A stretch of 64,000 nt of DNA from Chrysoperla carnea (GCF_905475395.1 NC_058341.1:72227597-72291596), one strand, 5' to 3'. Counted from the first letter of the stretch, positions 11,730 to 24,277 are shown. Notes: a model not told the origin generated them from the letters alone. Numbers and translations are program-made.

Positions 11730-13358
11730 CTATAAATGATGAACGCAAGACGTTTCATATTTTACAATCACTTTTTCAAGCTCATTATTATTTGAACTAA
11801 TTGATTGATGATGTATTATCGATGGATAATTATTGGATGTAGCGATACTGGGTCCATCTTCATGAATTTTTTCATGTCTGGATAAATCATATTTGCGTGC
11901 AAATAATTTCGCACAATATTTACATTTGAATGGTTTTTTCCCACTGTGTGTAATCTCATGTCGATTTAAACTCTTTTGATAAATAAACGTCTTATCACAT
12001 TGACCGCATTTATAAGGTTTTTCACCCGTATGACTTTTCTCATGTTCATACATGATGTTACGTTGTGTAAAAGTTTTATCACATCCACTACATTTATACG
12101 GTTTTTCACCCGTATGACATGTTTCATGAATACGTAATGTTGTTTTCCGTGAAAAAGTTTTACTACATATTTCACATTGAAACGGTCTTTCACCACTATG
12201 TAACTTTTCATGTGACACTAAATTACTATGTTTACGAAATGATCGTGCACAGATCATACATGTAAATGGTTTTTCCGTCGATGTATGAGTTTTCATATGA
12301 TCCATCATGGTTGATTTGTAAGTGAAAGTACGTTCACAAAAATCACATTTATATGGTCGCTCTTGTGTGTGAATACGTTTATGTATATTTAAATTGCGTA
12401 AACTAACAAATTTATTACCACAGATTTGACAAATAAATGGTTTTTCACCAGAATGTGATCGTAAATGACTATTTAAACACGATCGACGTAAAAATGTTTT
12501 ACCACACAAATTACACTGAAATGGTTTTTCACCAGAATGAATTTTTTCATGCACTATTAAATGATATTTATGTTTTAAAGCTTTTCCACATATTTGACAT
12601 GTGAAAAAATTTCCAGTGTGTACACGTTGATGTTTTTTTAAGGCCGCTTTTGTTGGATACGTTTTATTACATGTTGAACATGGAAATGATAATTTTGTAA
12701 TATCTTCTTCTGTTGTACATTTTGGACATTCTTGCGAACTATCGTCCTTTATATCATTAACAAATATTTCATGACAATTTGTACATTGATGTTTGATTGC
12801 AGAATTGTCTTTGGAATGTATACGTTGATGTTTTGTTAAGGCCCACTTCTCTGTAAAATTTTGATTACATATTGAACACGTAAGTATTAATTCGATATTT
12901 TCATCTGTACATTTTTTACATTTGTGTGAAACATCATTTTTAATAAATATTTCATGACAGTTTGAACATTGATGTTGAAATGTCTCTTTTTCATTACAAA
13001 CATGTGTACGTTTATGTTTGGTTAAGGCTCTTTTTGTAGAAAATTTTTCGTTACATATCGAACATTTAGTGTTTGTTGTAATATCTGACGTTGAAGAATC
13101 TTTTGCAGTACATATTGGACATATTTGTGGTATATCATCGTTTATATTATTAAAAAATATTTCTTGACAAATTGTACATTGGTGTTCGATTGAATTATTT
13201 TTATCATCCTTGTCATCGACTACAGACCATTCACTATTAATTGGTTCCTCTTTAATGATTACTTCTGCATGGAATACATCTTCTAATTCATCACTTTCTT
13301 CATTTTTTACTTTAAAATATATCACTTCACCATTTTGTGTTTCATTTTCATGTGCCAT
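11730..13358 (-). CDS. C2H2 zinc-finger protein with 12 fingers
   Basis: A single uninterrupted frame of 542 codons, probably a nuclear DNA-binding transcription regulator. I start it at ATG 13358 (MAHENETQ); the frame extends only two codons further, to a TTG. Residues 1-55 are acidic and contain VIIKEEP, which fits a SUMO-acceptor pattern common in insect zinc-finger proteins. Three modules follow: a CxxC...CxxC ribbon (about 61-83, 131-150, 192-214), each followed by one C2H2 finger (about 99-119, 161-181, 227-247). Nine more C2H2 fingers run from about 254 to 500, mostly joined by HTGEKP-like linkers (HSGEKPF, HTGEKPY). The tail is a Ser/Asn/His-rich segment ending at TAG 11730-11732. There is no ZAD or BTB domain. 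It sits alone between repeats, and the lack of introns may mean a retro-derived or simply intronless gene. Target genes cannot be told from the sequence. Confidence 0.9.
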   Translation of the reverse strand: MAHENETQNGEVIYFKVKNEESDELEDVFHAEVIIKEEPINSEWSVVDDKDDKNNSIEHQCTICQEIFFNNINDDIPQICPICTAKDSSTSDITTNTKCSICNEKFSTKRALTKHKRTHVCNEKETFQHQCSNCHEIFIKNDVSHKCKKCTDENIELILTCSICNQNFTEKWALTKHQRIHSKDNSAIKHQCTNCHEIFVNDIKDDSSQECPKCTTEEDITKLSFPCSTCNKTYPTKAALKKHQRVHTGNFFTCQICGKALKHKYHLIVHEKIHSGEKPFQCNLCGKTFLRRSCLNSHLRSHSGEKPFICQICGNKFVSLRNLNIHKRIHTQERPYKCDFCERTFTYKSTMMDHMKTHTSTEKPFTCMICARSFRKHSNLVSHEKLHSGERPFQCEICSKTFSRKTTLRIHETCHTGEKPYKCSGCDKTFTQRNIMYEHEKSHTGEKPYKCGQCDKTFIYQKSLNRHEITHSGKKPFKCKYCAKLFARKYDLSRHEKIHEDGPSIATSNNYPSIIHHQSISSNNNELEKVIVKYETSCVHHL

Positions 13359-14016
13359 ACTCAAATTTATTTTAATTTAGACACAAATTTTTTTTAGAGA
13401 TAACATGTATCTGTGATGTTAACTTATTTATTAATAGTGTATTTTTATTATGTATAATACTATCTCTTTTCTTTACGATACCAAAGAGTACAAATACATA
13501 AAGAACAACAATTCTATACGAACTACTATTACAATATCTTTGATACGAACCTTAGATCATATATTTTAAATAGATGAGCCCAGCGTATACCAGTACGAAG
13601 TATGTATATTTTGGCTTCACAGAGTAGATTACCAAAGACAAAAATACAATATTCAAACAGCTGACGGAGAAACACGTAATACCGAAGGGTGGTATTCAAT
13701 GCGCAAGATCGTATGACCGGAATCAGCTGCATCAATGATCTGTTTATATTTCACATTCACAAATTATTAAATTAATTTTGTTTTAACGTTCAAACGAGTA
13801 ATATTGTTAGATAATTTTGTGTTAATTCTATGAAAAAAATTTTTTTTAATGGTAAAATGGTAATTTGTAAAAAAAATATACTGTTTTAATTTTTTTTCAA
13901 AGTGGTATAATCTTATTTTAATTACGCGCCAGGATATTATTTTGAATATTAAAACATGCGTATTATGACCATGCTTCGGCATTTATTATCCTTGTCAATC
14001 TACTTTGAGACTTGTA
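13359..14016. other. upstream region of the zinc-finger gene
   Basis: Presumably holds the promoter and 5' UTR of the minus-strand zinc-finger gene. I see no clear TATA box or initiator at a sensible distance, and no other gene. Confidence 0.35.
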
Positions 14017-15750
14017 GGGCGATTCACAAACATTCATATCTATCGTTTTCGTGGTAATTATCACAAAAAGCGGTACTTATCGTCAAATGCGATTCACAAA
14101 CATTTTTTACCGACGGTGGCGGTGTGATACTTATCGTCTCTAGGCGTTAACTTAACAACAAATTTTATTCTCGTGGTAAGTATGTAACGTCTCTGACGCT
14201 TGCGCAATGACAAGATTTTAAGTAAACAAATCAAACAAATGTCAAATATGAATACAAAATAAATGTCATAACCATACTAATTGATTTTATTTATTTATTT
14301 ATTTTTTTCTATTAAAATTGCAAAGTGTATAATAAAATTTCTCAAATTTAAATATTTAATTTAATTAATATTAAAAAGATACTTTAATTAATTAGTTTAG
14401 CATAAGGTCTTTATTTATTTCTGTGCTGTGTGGTGTTCTTATTTGATAGTTAGATTTTAGGTAAGTAATTTTCTTTCGTTATATTCTATTCGTATTCTTA
14501 AAATGATATTGTTATTTCAGTAACAATGTATATTGTTATCTCAGAATTAACAAAAAAATTTCTTAAAGTTATTTCAAGCATTGTTTATAAAAAATGTTAC
14601 TGATATTTGCAAGATGGTTTTTGCAGATGATATTTGCAGACTAATTGTTTTATTTAAAAAAGTTTTGATATTTAAAGTTTCTTTGATATAAATTTTTTGA
14701 TCTTTATAGCAATGGCTTACACAGAAGCTGCAGCGGACCTCCTCGATTTCCATAATAAGAGTCAGGGTACATTTTAATTGATAATGACGAAGATGATGGT
14801 ATAATATAACAACCCTCATGATGTGGCAGTGTCAGTTCAAAATCGTTTGATTATGGGAGAGATGTAGGATGCATTATATTTATAATATTTTTTAATACAT
14901 ATAATAAATATTCATATTTTTCCAACTATTGTTTTTTTTTTTAATCAACCCACAACCAATTAGATTACCTCTGTTTTGATGATTATAGAATACTTACAGA
15001 TACATCGAGCTAAAAACTCAAATTGCCCTTAATGTTAAAAGTTTTCGGATGTCTAAGTTTAACTCGTGGTTAATAAATTATATTTCATTTTCAAAATATC
15101 ACAGACGATTATGTCTTAAGCTAATTGATAGATATAAATAATCGATTCGTAAAATTAGGTTTTTGAAATGACGATGATAATACCGGTATTTAGGTTACAA
15201 CTAAATTAAAAAAATTCATTTTATTTCAAAACTTTATTAATAAAAATATTTACATTTCAATATATATTAATTCAACATTCTTGTTTATCTAATTCTTTTC
15301 TAAATTATTTCTTCCTCGATGAGTTGGTGAAAATTATGTTCTTTTTTCTAATTAATTTCAAAACTTAACTAAAACGAATAAAACAAAACACACATACGCA
15401 CAAAAACACGAAATTAAATGATTATTAAAAATAAAAATAGTATATTTTAAAAATTATCATTATTATTATTTTTATATTAGGTTTTTGACATTTAGTTGAA
15501 AATAAATGTGAATGTAGTTCTTATTATTTTTTTAGTAATTTTTGTTGGTTTGTAACAAAAAGTAACTAACTTTTATTTAATAATTTTTTAATACATATAG
15601 AAGTCTGTGAATAAAGTCGATAAGAAATTTAACGTTTTTTTCACTAACATAGAGTGTTTGTGAATCACTAAGGCGTTAGTGCAAACGTCAAAAAATGATA
15701 AGTATCATTTTTGTGGTAATTATCACGAATGTTTGTGAATCGCGCTAGTG
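14017..15750. mobile_element. TIR element, possibly PIF/Harbinger-like
   Basis: The left end GGCGATTCACAAACATTC is mirrored by GAATGTTTGTGAATCGCGC at the right. A shared GTGGTAATTATCAC lies about 40 bp in, and sub-terminal GATTCACAAACA is repeated on both sides. The flanking base triplet is TAG at both ends (GTAG before, TAGTGG after), which would be a 3-bp target duplication. The interior is AT-rich with an ATG at 14712 opening only about 20 codons. No transposase is readable, so it is non-autonomous or gutted. The superfamily is a guess from TSD length and GG-starting TIRs. Confidence 0.6.
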
Positions 15751-16282
15751 GTTCTCACTCTGTTAACAATTCCAGTAGTGTATTTTCAAAGATACGAACG
15801 CACCATTTGGTAGTATGAACTACTCCTCCAGAGGGTTTAAGCGTTACTTATGTTATAATCAAAAAAGTATTCTGTATTTTTTGATATAACGACTCGATAT
15901 ACATTGGTTTGTTATATTCACCGATAGATGACTCTATGCGCATAATATTTTTATTTTTTTAATCTCATTATAGGCGTGCATTTAATTATTTATTTATTTC
16001 TATAATATTTTATTGCGAAATAACGGCCCTAAAAATTCAAACAATAAACTTGATTATATTTTTTCTTTAAATCAATTTTAATACTATCACCTTTGTAAAA
16101 ACTGAACTTAAACTGCTAAAAAATAATAATGCAAAATGTCAATGATCTGAAAAAAGTTTTTCAAGTGTAGGTAATAATAAACAATTTTATTTTTAATCAA
16201 AATTATTTAATTCAGTTATACAATAAAACTAAATAGATAAATTCTATAATAAATATAACTATTATTTTTTCTTACCTCTAAT

Positions 16283-17872
16283 AGTCTTAGGGCTTACGGT
16301 GATATTTTCATCGGAAGCTGCATTTTATGCAGAAAGCAAGCCACTTTATCCAGTGATACTAGGGACCGATATGAACGATTTCATCCGAGGAAACACAAAT
16401 TTCATCCACTGGAATTCAAGATGGCGGACCTTTTCCAAAATGGCGTCTGCATACTTTAAAAAATTTATAGAATCAAAACGGATGCACCGATTTAAGTGAT
16501 TGAGGTGTCAATCGATTCCTATTAACATCTCTAATCAAAAGAAAAACATACCATTTAAAAAAAAAATTTACAAAAGAAGCGCCTGGTTTTGAAAGCCTTC
16601 ATTGCACGTAATGTGATGCAATGTACATACTCCAGTAGACATGTACTTTCTACCTGAAAAGTACTCCGAAGTTAATGCAAGTTTTACAGGCTATTTGGGG
16701 GTACTCTAGGATGTCTATAATAAGTTTTCGACCTTGAGAATCCTGTGCTAACTTGAAGGAGAGGGGCAAAAACACCAAAATTTTCGGACTTCTTACAGTT
16801 TTTCGCTTATATCTCGTTACTTAAGCCAAATTTGTGTTCTATAGTCGCTTACAAAGTTGTATAACATTAAATTTGCTAAAATTTGGTATTTAAAAGGATT
16901 TTCTAGACTCATTAGTGCCCGAGATACAGCCGATCAAAGGTAGACAAAGTTACTCGAAAAAAGTAGCCGAAACATGAAGGTTTTGTCCCTATAACTATTT
17001 ATTACCATCATATCATGTTAATTATATTAATCGCACATCAATATCAACAGTTTAATACAACTATGGTCACAGTCCTACCCCCTACCCCTTCCTTAACTCT
17101 CCCCCTTCCCCAAACGTGAAGTTCTCTCATTTTAATGTAAAAAGTGAATTGTTAGAAACCTTCACCCACATCAAATACTCTTACGTTGTACACACAATGT
17201 GATGTCCAGAGGTGGGAGGAGGTTCCGTCGACTAAGATTTAATTTTCATTTTCCACATCTGAACAAATAAATAAAATATTATTGGTTTGTGATTTTGGAA
17301 TGTCTTTAATTATTTTAAGTACATGTCTACTGGAGTATGTACATTGCATCACATTACGTGCAATGAAGGCTTTCAAAACCAGGCGCTTCTTTTGTAATGC
17401 TTATAGTTCAAAAACTACTTGACGGATTGTCAAGCAATTTTTTTTATTTTGTAGCTAAAATAATCAGGTTCTACTTAAATAAAAAAATATGTGACCATAT
17501 CATAGGATATTTAGTTGTTATTTTCACTAGAATGAAAAAATTTTTGGAAAAATTACACATTTTTTTGAATATTCGGCCGCCATCTTTTTTTTTTTTAAAT
17601 GGTATGTTTTTCTTTTGATTAGAGATGTTAATAGGAATCGATTGACACCTCAATCACTTAAATCGGTGCATCCGTTTTGATTCTATAAATTTTTTAAAGT
17701 ATGCAGACGCCATTTTGGAAAAGGTCCGCCATCTTGAATTCCAGTGGATGAAATTTGTGTTTCCTCGGATGAAATCGTTCATATCGGTTCCTAGTATCAC
17801 TGGATAAAGTGGCTTGCTTTCTGCATAAAATGCAGCTTCCGATGAAAATATCACCGTAAGCCCTAAGACTAA
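16283..17872. mobile_element. foldback element with about 370-bp TIRs
   Basis: TAGTCTTAGGGCTTACGGTG at 16283 is exactly mirrored at 17872. The left arm runs to about 16650. The right arm (17318-17872) is the same sequence plus about 200 bp (17398-17598), so one arm gained or the other lost a segment. The arms are nearly identical, so both can be read as the same 66-residue peptide (16299-16499 plus, 17654-17854 minus); I regard this as a consequence of the repeat. A TA target duplication is possible at both ends. High arm identity points to a young insertion or recent arm homogenisation. Confidence 0.75.
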
Positions 17873-18892
17873 TATGTTTATTTAGAAGCCAAATATCAGT
17901 TTAATTATTTTATTCCTTGTAGTATTTCCAAAAAAATATAAAAATTACGCTTGGTTATTAATGTTGTTGATTATTTGTTCAAATATAAAATCAATAATTA
18001 TCTTAGTTATTTTAAACAAAATGTGTTGTTAACAGAAAATATTACATTTTTTCTTAGCCCTACAGTTTTGAAAAATTTTGGTTTATTCAAATTTTACGAA
18101 TTTTTCACGCGAAAATTAATCAGGCTCAATGACGAATTTTGCCGGGAGAAGTATATTTTGGTTTGAACACATTTTTATCCGAACTTGAACAAGTACCTAC
18201 ATAAAACATGTAAATACTCCGGCCGTTTATTCGGTTTTCGTTGCCGATTGAGTTCCACGAAAACGATCTATAGTTTCGGAGTATTTTTCGAAATATAGTG
18301 CAGTAACTTTTTAATAACAATTAAATTGTTTATAACGCTACCAATCATTCAAGGCAATGATTTTTCGTTTTTTAACTGTTAACACGAAAAATACTATTCT
18401 CTAAAATTAAGCTCTCGAAAGAATTTTTCAAAATATTAATTAGCATAAAAGTAATTTATAAATTTCGGAAGAAACCATTTCGGAGCTTTCGGGGTAAATA
18501 GTACTTTTTTGACATTTTTGCTTAAAATTCGGGCTCTAATTCTACTGTATCTCATGCAATACCCAAACATTGTTTAAAAGAAAGTTACATCGGTTTAAAA
18601 GCATAAAATTTTACTGTTTTTAAACTTTTTTACTAATGAAAAAAGGGCAAGTAATTTGTTTGAACGTTTTTTTATGTATAGTCAAAAGATAATACCAATA
18701 ATACGTTTATTACTATGTATACTTGTGGTATTTTACGGGCTGATATGGATTAACAGATGTTCTCTCCAATATTGTTTTAACAAAAAAATATTTCTATATA
18801 TTTTCGTCATTAATTAATATGTGTTAATTTTTCATACGCTTTAACATTTTATTAATTTTGTCGAGCGTTAATTTGTGAAATTCCATTATCAA

Positions 18893-18962
18893 TAAATAAA
18901 ACCAATTTTTTTTTTGCTAAGTCCACTAAATTTAGAAGAAAAAAAATTGGTTTTATTTATTC
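18893..18962. repeat. 24-bp stem hairpin
   Basis: ATAAATAAAACCAATTTTTT is mirrored by AAAAAATTGGTTTTATTTAT across a loop of about 23 bases. It lies in the core of the long inverted-repeat element. Confidence 0.5.
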
Positions 18963-19530
18963 AAAATATAATTTACTATACCTACTTCATTACTATTAAA
19001 TAATATCTGTAATAATTTACAGAGATTAAAATAGTCAAATAGTCAAAAATAGAGAGGAAACTTTAAAATTACTGAAAATCAGTATCCAGGGTTTTTTGGG
19101 TCCCTGAATCCATACAAGTAGAAGAAAAAAGAATAGCTTTATTATAGAATTTATCTATTTAGTTTTGTTATATAACTGAATTAAATAATTTGATTAAGAA
19201 TAAAATTGTTTATTATTACCTACACTTGAAAAACTTTTTTCAGATCATTCACATTTTGCGTTATTATTTTTTAGCAGTTTAGTTTAGTTTTTACAGAGGT
19301 GATAGTATTAAATTGATTTAAAGAAAAAATATAAATATAAAATAAATTTTTAGGCCGTTATTTCACAATGAAATATATAAATAAATAAATAATTAAATGC
19401 ACGCCTCAATGCACGAGTCATATATAGGTGAATATAACAAACCAGGGTATATCGAGTCGTTATACCAAATACTTCAAATACAGAATACTTTTTTGGTTGT
19501 AACATAAATATCGCTTAAACCCTCTGGAGG

Positions 19531-19833
19531 GGATTCTTGTTAAGACTATGATAGAGTATAGACGTAATTGTTTTTCGTCTACAACAATATCAAGAATTAT
19601 AAATTATATATTTTTATCAAAATAAAAACAAAATTTCAATTATTAATTGTTTACGACAGTTACATAAGTATTTTTTTGTTTGCGTTTAAATTGTTACCTT
19701 TTTTTACCTGGTGAGTACATACAATAGCTGTTTACTTAATAGATAATTAATTTTTGTTTTTTTAAATTTTTTGCGTATAGATACTTTTAATAATAAACTT
19801 TTTCAAAATTTTTTGTTTTACTACTTTTAGGGG
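19531..19833. other. short AT-rich spacer before the LINE
   Basis: No gene. The LINE 5' end is probably near 19820, just after TTTTAG, but no target duplication is visible. Confidence 0.35.
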
Positions 19834-21136
19834 GTGGCTGGAAATGAACCTCCACCAGACCCTTCTCGGATGGGTCTGGAAAATCCTACTCCTAATGTAC
19901 CAAAGAATGATATGCCATTAGTCCCACCTGATAATTCCACTGTACTTTCCAAAGAAAAACCTGTTTTTAAATACCAAAAAAATGCACTCGGGCCTTTTAA
20001 GATCTTCGTTGAATCCAAGGATCAAAACCTAGGACGCTTACATCCTTTAGCGGTTGGTCGCATATTATACACAAAGAAAATATCGAATATCGCCAAGATA
20101 GAGAATTTGGGTCGCAATAGGATTTGCATCCAATTTAAAGCATGCACATCAGCAAATGCATTTCTCGACAATCCTATGTTAAAAACCGAAAAACTCCATG
20201 CGTATGTTCTTATCCACTGTGTAACTCGGGTAGGTGTTGTTAAAGACATTGATATAAACATAGACGAACAAACTATTTTAGAAAATAAGCAAAATAACAA
20301 GCAAGTCAATATCTTAAGAGTACATCGTATATCTCGAAAAACAACATATCCCGAGGGCACACCGTCCTATTAACCTACCACCACTGTACTTATAAAATTT
20401 CCCAGTGACCCAATGCTACAACTGTTGTAGATTTGATCACATTACCTAACACTGCAAAAGCTCTCCCCGCTGTGTCATCGGTTCCGGTCCCCAAAAATCC
20501 CCCGAATGCGATAAAGACGATTCCCAACTAAAATCCTGCATTAATTGTAATGGAACTCACTCAGCCACATATAAAAACTGCCCTGAGTACAAACGTCAAA
20601 TTTCAATCAAGAAAATTATGGCCTCTAACGGGGTTTCTTACTTTGAAGCTTGCGGTGAAGTCCCCAAAATCCTAAGTAATGATACCCTTCCCAATCCAAA
20701 AATAAACGTGACCTCAACTCCCCGACAATTTTCCACATTATCTTATTCTACTTCTCCACTACCCACAACAAAGCCTATTATCAGAAGAATATACGCCAAA
20801 ATAACATCCCCAACCTTTACTCCCTCGAATCCCAAAAAACGTAAAGATTTCTCTTTTCCTTCAAATTCTATTGCGGCTCAAATAGACAATATTTTGTTAA
20901 ACCCAAATGGTAGATCCAATAACCCTACTCATTATAATTTTCCTTCCACATCTACTGCACCTTCTCCAAATGACCCACTCTTTACCATTCTCATTTCCGT
21001 TTTAAACTTTATTAATCTCGACCCAGCTTTGAAAAAAAATATCTTACAAACTTCGATTAATTTATTAAATCATGGATCAGTTGGTTTCACAGCTAAACCT
21101 GCTTCAGTGGAATATCCGCTGTCTAAATCAAAATAA
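19834..21136 (+). pseudogene. LINE (Jockey/I-like) ORF1, Gag-like, broken
   Basis: Encodes the RNA-binding Gag-like protein of a non-LTR retrotransposon. The frame opens at 19834 directly after a TAG and has no ATG there, so the 5' end may be truncated. The first 180 codons hold the RNA-recognition-like segment (VGVVKDIDINIDEQT). A frameshift lies between 20373 and 20411. The next frame gives the zinc knuckles: CYNCCRFDHIT (20414), a TAA at 20447, then CINCNGTHSATYKNC (CX2CX3HX6C, 20537-20581). A Ser/Pro-rich C-terminus runs to 21136. It overlaps the endonuclease ORF by 65 bases in another frame, as in Jockey-type elements. Confidence 0.75.
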
Positions 21137-23480
21137 AATTAACCTTTCCCTTATTTTATTCTCTTATCCTATTGATATTGTACTTCTTAGTGAAACTTGG
21201 TTAAAAGAAAATTCAACTACAAAAATTCGTGGTTATCAAATTTTCCGAAATGAATGATATGATGGTTATGGTGGAACTGCGATTCTTGTAAGAAGGGTTC
21301 TTTCTGCTCAAATCATTCCTGTTGAATCGAATGACCGGTTATTCCAGGCAATCGCGGTTAAAGCTGCTGGCATATCGATAGTTTCCATCTACAATAATTT
21401 CTCTCAAAACATGGTACCTTTAGATCAACTTAGCCTTATGTTTCGTAAAGTACCTGAACCCATACTAATTGCTGGTGATAAGATCATCTGCTGTTGATAT
21501 CACCTTCTCTTCCCCCCAACTCAGTTTAATTTCCCATTGGAATATCCTCAATGATAGTTATGGGAGCGATCATTTTCCTATTTTAATAACCCTAAATCGT
21601 CGTCACAGCCTATCCCAACCCAAACATTCACCTCGTAGACAGTGCAAGAGAGCAAATTGGGATTTGTACTCTCGTACTGTGGACGACTCCCTTCCAACTT
21701 TCATATCCGTAGGTAATCCCTTGGAATGGTATTCCGTATTTCAACAAACTATCACCTCTGCGGGTGATCGGCCCATTCCATATTCCAAACCTCCGAAAAA
21801 GCCAATTTCTCCCACACTCTGATAGGATAACGAGTGCAAAGTACAAATTAAACCAAGAAAAGAGGCCTTGTAATCTCTCAGGAATAATTTTACCCCTGAA
21901 AGATTCTGTACCTTTAGAAGGCTTCAAGCGCTAACCAGGCGTTAATTTAAGGAGAAAAAGCGAAATTCCTCGATGATTTTCTGTGATCTGAAGTCTATCC
22001 AGGAATACGCCTATCAAAGAGATTTGGAATAAAGTTAAGATGTATAAGTAGGTCTATTAACCCCTATCCCCAGACTCCTGTAAACCAAAACTGGCCGTTT
22101 ACCTTCCTAGAAAACCGGACTCTGGATTTTGCTTCAATCCCTATACAAATCCCGTTTATCCAGAACAATCATCCACTGGATTGTCCGTTCGAAACTTATG
22201 AATTGGAGGGAGTTTTGTCTGGTCTGGTGGATTTGTCCCCTGGTCCTGATAATATTTCCTACAGCATGTTGAAAAACTTATCTGACAACGCTAAAAGATC
22301 TTTCTTGTCAGCACTAAATCAACTGTTTAAACATTCATGTGTTCCGAACGAATGGAAACATAGGACGATCGTTCCAATACTTAAACCTAATAAAGATCCT
22401 AATTCACGATACGATTCGTGCGTATCTAAAGTTATGGAGCACCTGATAAAAAAAACGGTTGGAATGATGGTGTGAACATAACAATATCATCCCACCGTAC
22501 TCGCGAGGCTTTCGCAAGAAATCCTCTACCCTTGATACCCTGTCTATACTCATGGCCGATTTTCAGATTGCTCTCTCCGAAAATGGATACCTGGTTTGTT
22601 GCTTTATAGACGTGAAAGGGGCATTTGACAATGTTGATATTAACACCTTAATCAACATCCTCACGTCTTTGTCTACTCTTCCTAGACTCTTCCTTATTTA
22701 TTACTAACTTTCTGAAAGCTCGTTATCTTACTGTAAAGTACCAAAATCATTTATCCGGCCCTAGAACTGCATTCTTAGGCTTGTCGCAGGATGCAGTTTT
22801 AAGTCCCCTCCTTTTCAATATCTACACCACTCGTCTACAAATTGTAAATCAGCCTCCTATCCAGCTCCTGCAATACGCAGATGATTTTGTCCTATATTCG
22901 TCCTCCAAACCCTTACAAACAGTTGTCGATAATGTTTCAAACGCTTTGTCCACATTACAAAACCTTTTAATTTCTATCAATTTAGAAATATCCGCTGCAA
23001 AAAGTTCGGCAATGGTTCATTCAATTGGCATTCCCTTTCCCAATACATCCATTTCCTGTCAAACATTCGTGAAATTCCTAGGAGTCACATATGATGAAAA
23101 ATTGAAATGGAATTCGCATGTCGACTATATTATAAGTAAGTAAATGTACTCCACGAATCAACATCATATGCGCTCTCACTAAAGTGGGGCCGATCAGAGT
23201 ACTTTGCTTATGATATATAGACAAATTATTCGAAGTTTTATCGATTATGGTTCTTTTCTTTTGTGTCCACTTTCTAACCAACGATATTTAAGATTAGATA
23301 GGGTAAAATTTCAAACTTCCTATTCCACAAACTCCTTACTGAATTAGGCAGCGGATGCCCCATTAACTGTCCGTCGTCTGTATTAAGCTAAAAAGTTCTT
23401 CCCTAACCAATATTCCTCAGTATCTCACCCTTTAATTCCTAAAGACCCAATTCCCAATTTAAACACAAATAAGATTTTTT
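21072..23480 (+). pseudogene. LINE ORF2, endonuclease and reverse transcriptase, broken
   Basis: Read across frames, it keeps the order of a Jockey/I-like Pol. The apurinic-type endonuclease starts LLQWNIRCLNQNK and has VLLSETWLK. After a TGA at 21255 comes YDGYGGTAILV. A deletion near 21480 removes the middle of the nuclease before GSDHFPILITL. Reverse transcriptase follows: LSPGPDNISYSML (22235 on), a small deletion where the YRPISL block should be, CVSKVMEHLIKK, FIDVKGAFDNV with the first catalytic Asp, LSQDAVLSPLLFNIYT, YADDFVLY (22874) and KFLGVTYDEKLKWNSHV. C-terminal pieces (RQIIRSFIDYGS, YLRLDRVKF) continue to about 23480. At least five frame breaks make it inactive. The exact clade needs a tree. 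Confidence 0.8.
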
Positions 23481-24277
23481 TTTATTCCCTGTAATAAATT
23501 TCTAGCTATTTTTCCTTTTAAATGTTTGTGTATTTTTATATAATTACCCTACACACTTTCTCTATTGTAAAGCTTTCCGCGGCCCCAACCTATGTTATTT
23601 TTTTCAATCACGTTTATTAAAAGTTTCGATGGGCCCCGACGACGAACATCCTTCTAATCTCCTGTGTGTCCCCGTCTCTATAATTATTAATAAAAATTAC
23701 GTTTTTTTTTTACACCAAAAAACAAATTTTACCTTGTTTTTCACACCATTGTCTTTTTTTTTTTTGTTGCATATTGTTTATCTTTGTTTTTTCACCGTCG
23801 GATTGAGTTAAAAAAAAGAAGCTTTTAATAAGCTTAGGCGCTGTAAAAAGACGGAAAAATGAGCTGCGAATGAACCCGATTGGTCTATCTAAAACCATCT
23901 ATTTTGCTCGAAATTTCAAAAATTCATAACTCTTATAGTTTAAAAGATTACTCTAATCTGTCGTAAAAGTTGCTAAAATAATTACTTTAAATTACTATTA
24001 TTTAAAATTACAACATTAAAATTGGATGGGAGTAATTATCAAGGGACAGAAGTTATGTTACTGTATAGTATGATGTATAATATTATGATATTATCGTGTA
24101 AATACCTTATTGTAACTGTATTTAATACATGTTCTTTGCATATGAATGTAATTGTTGCATTTGCCGTTAACAGTTTGCATAATTCCACAAATCGTTGAAG
24201 CCGTTTCCGAGAAAATAACGTTATTTTAAAAAAATGAAACCTAGGTAGATCGATTTTTCGCCCCAAAAACCACCTGC
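23481..24277. other. LINE 3' region and spacer
   Basis: T-rich (TTTTTTTTTACACC, TTTTTTTTTTGTTGC) and without a gene. Part of it is probably the LINE 3' UTR, but I see no poly-A or short tandem tail that fixes the end. Confidence 0.35.

Larger units (their letters stand above)
15828..19530. mobile_element. long inverted-repeat element
   Basis: The left arm (about 15828-16270) and right arm (about 19119-19530) are inverted copies of over 400 bp. Landmarks are CCAGAGGGTTTAAGCG near the outer ends, GGTGAATATAACAAACCA-type sequence, and the TTTTTCAAGTGTAGGTAATA block near the inner ends. The arms differ by scattered substitutions and small indels. Between them are a complete foldback element (16283-17872) and about 1.2 kb of AT-rich DNA without a credible gene. 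Confidence 0.65.

Noticed and set aside
11966..12211. 81-codon minus-strand frame inside the zinc-finger gene
   Set aside because: Out-of-frame shadow of the finger repeats, which produce long alternate frames.
16299..17854. Two identical 66-residue ORFs on opposite strands
   Set aside because: They are the two arms of the foldback element; identity comes from the inverted repeat and the peptide has no recognisable features.
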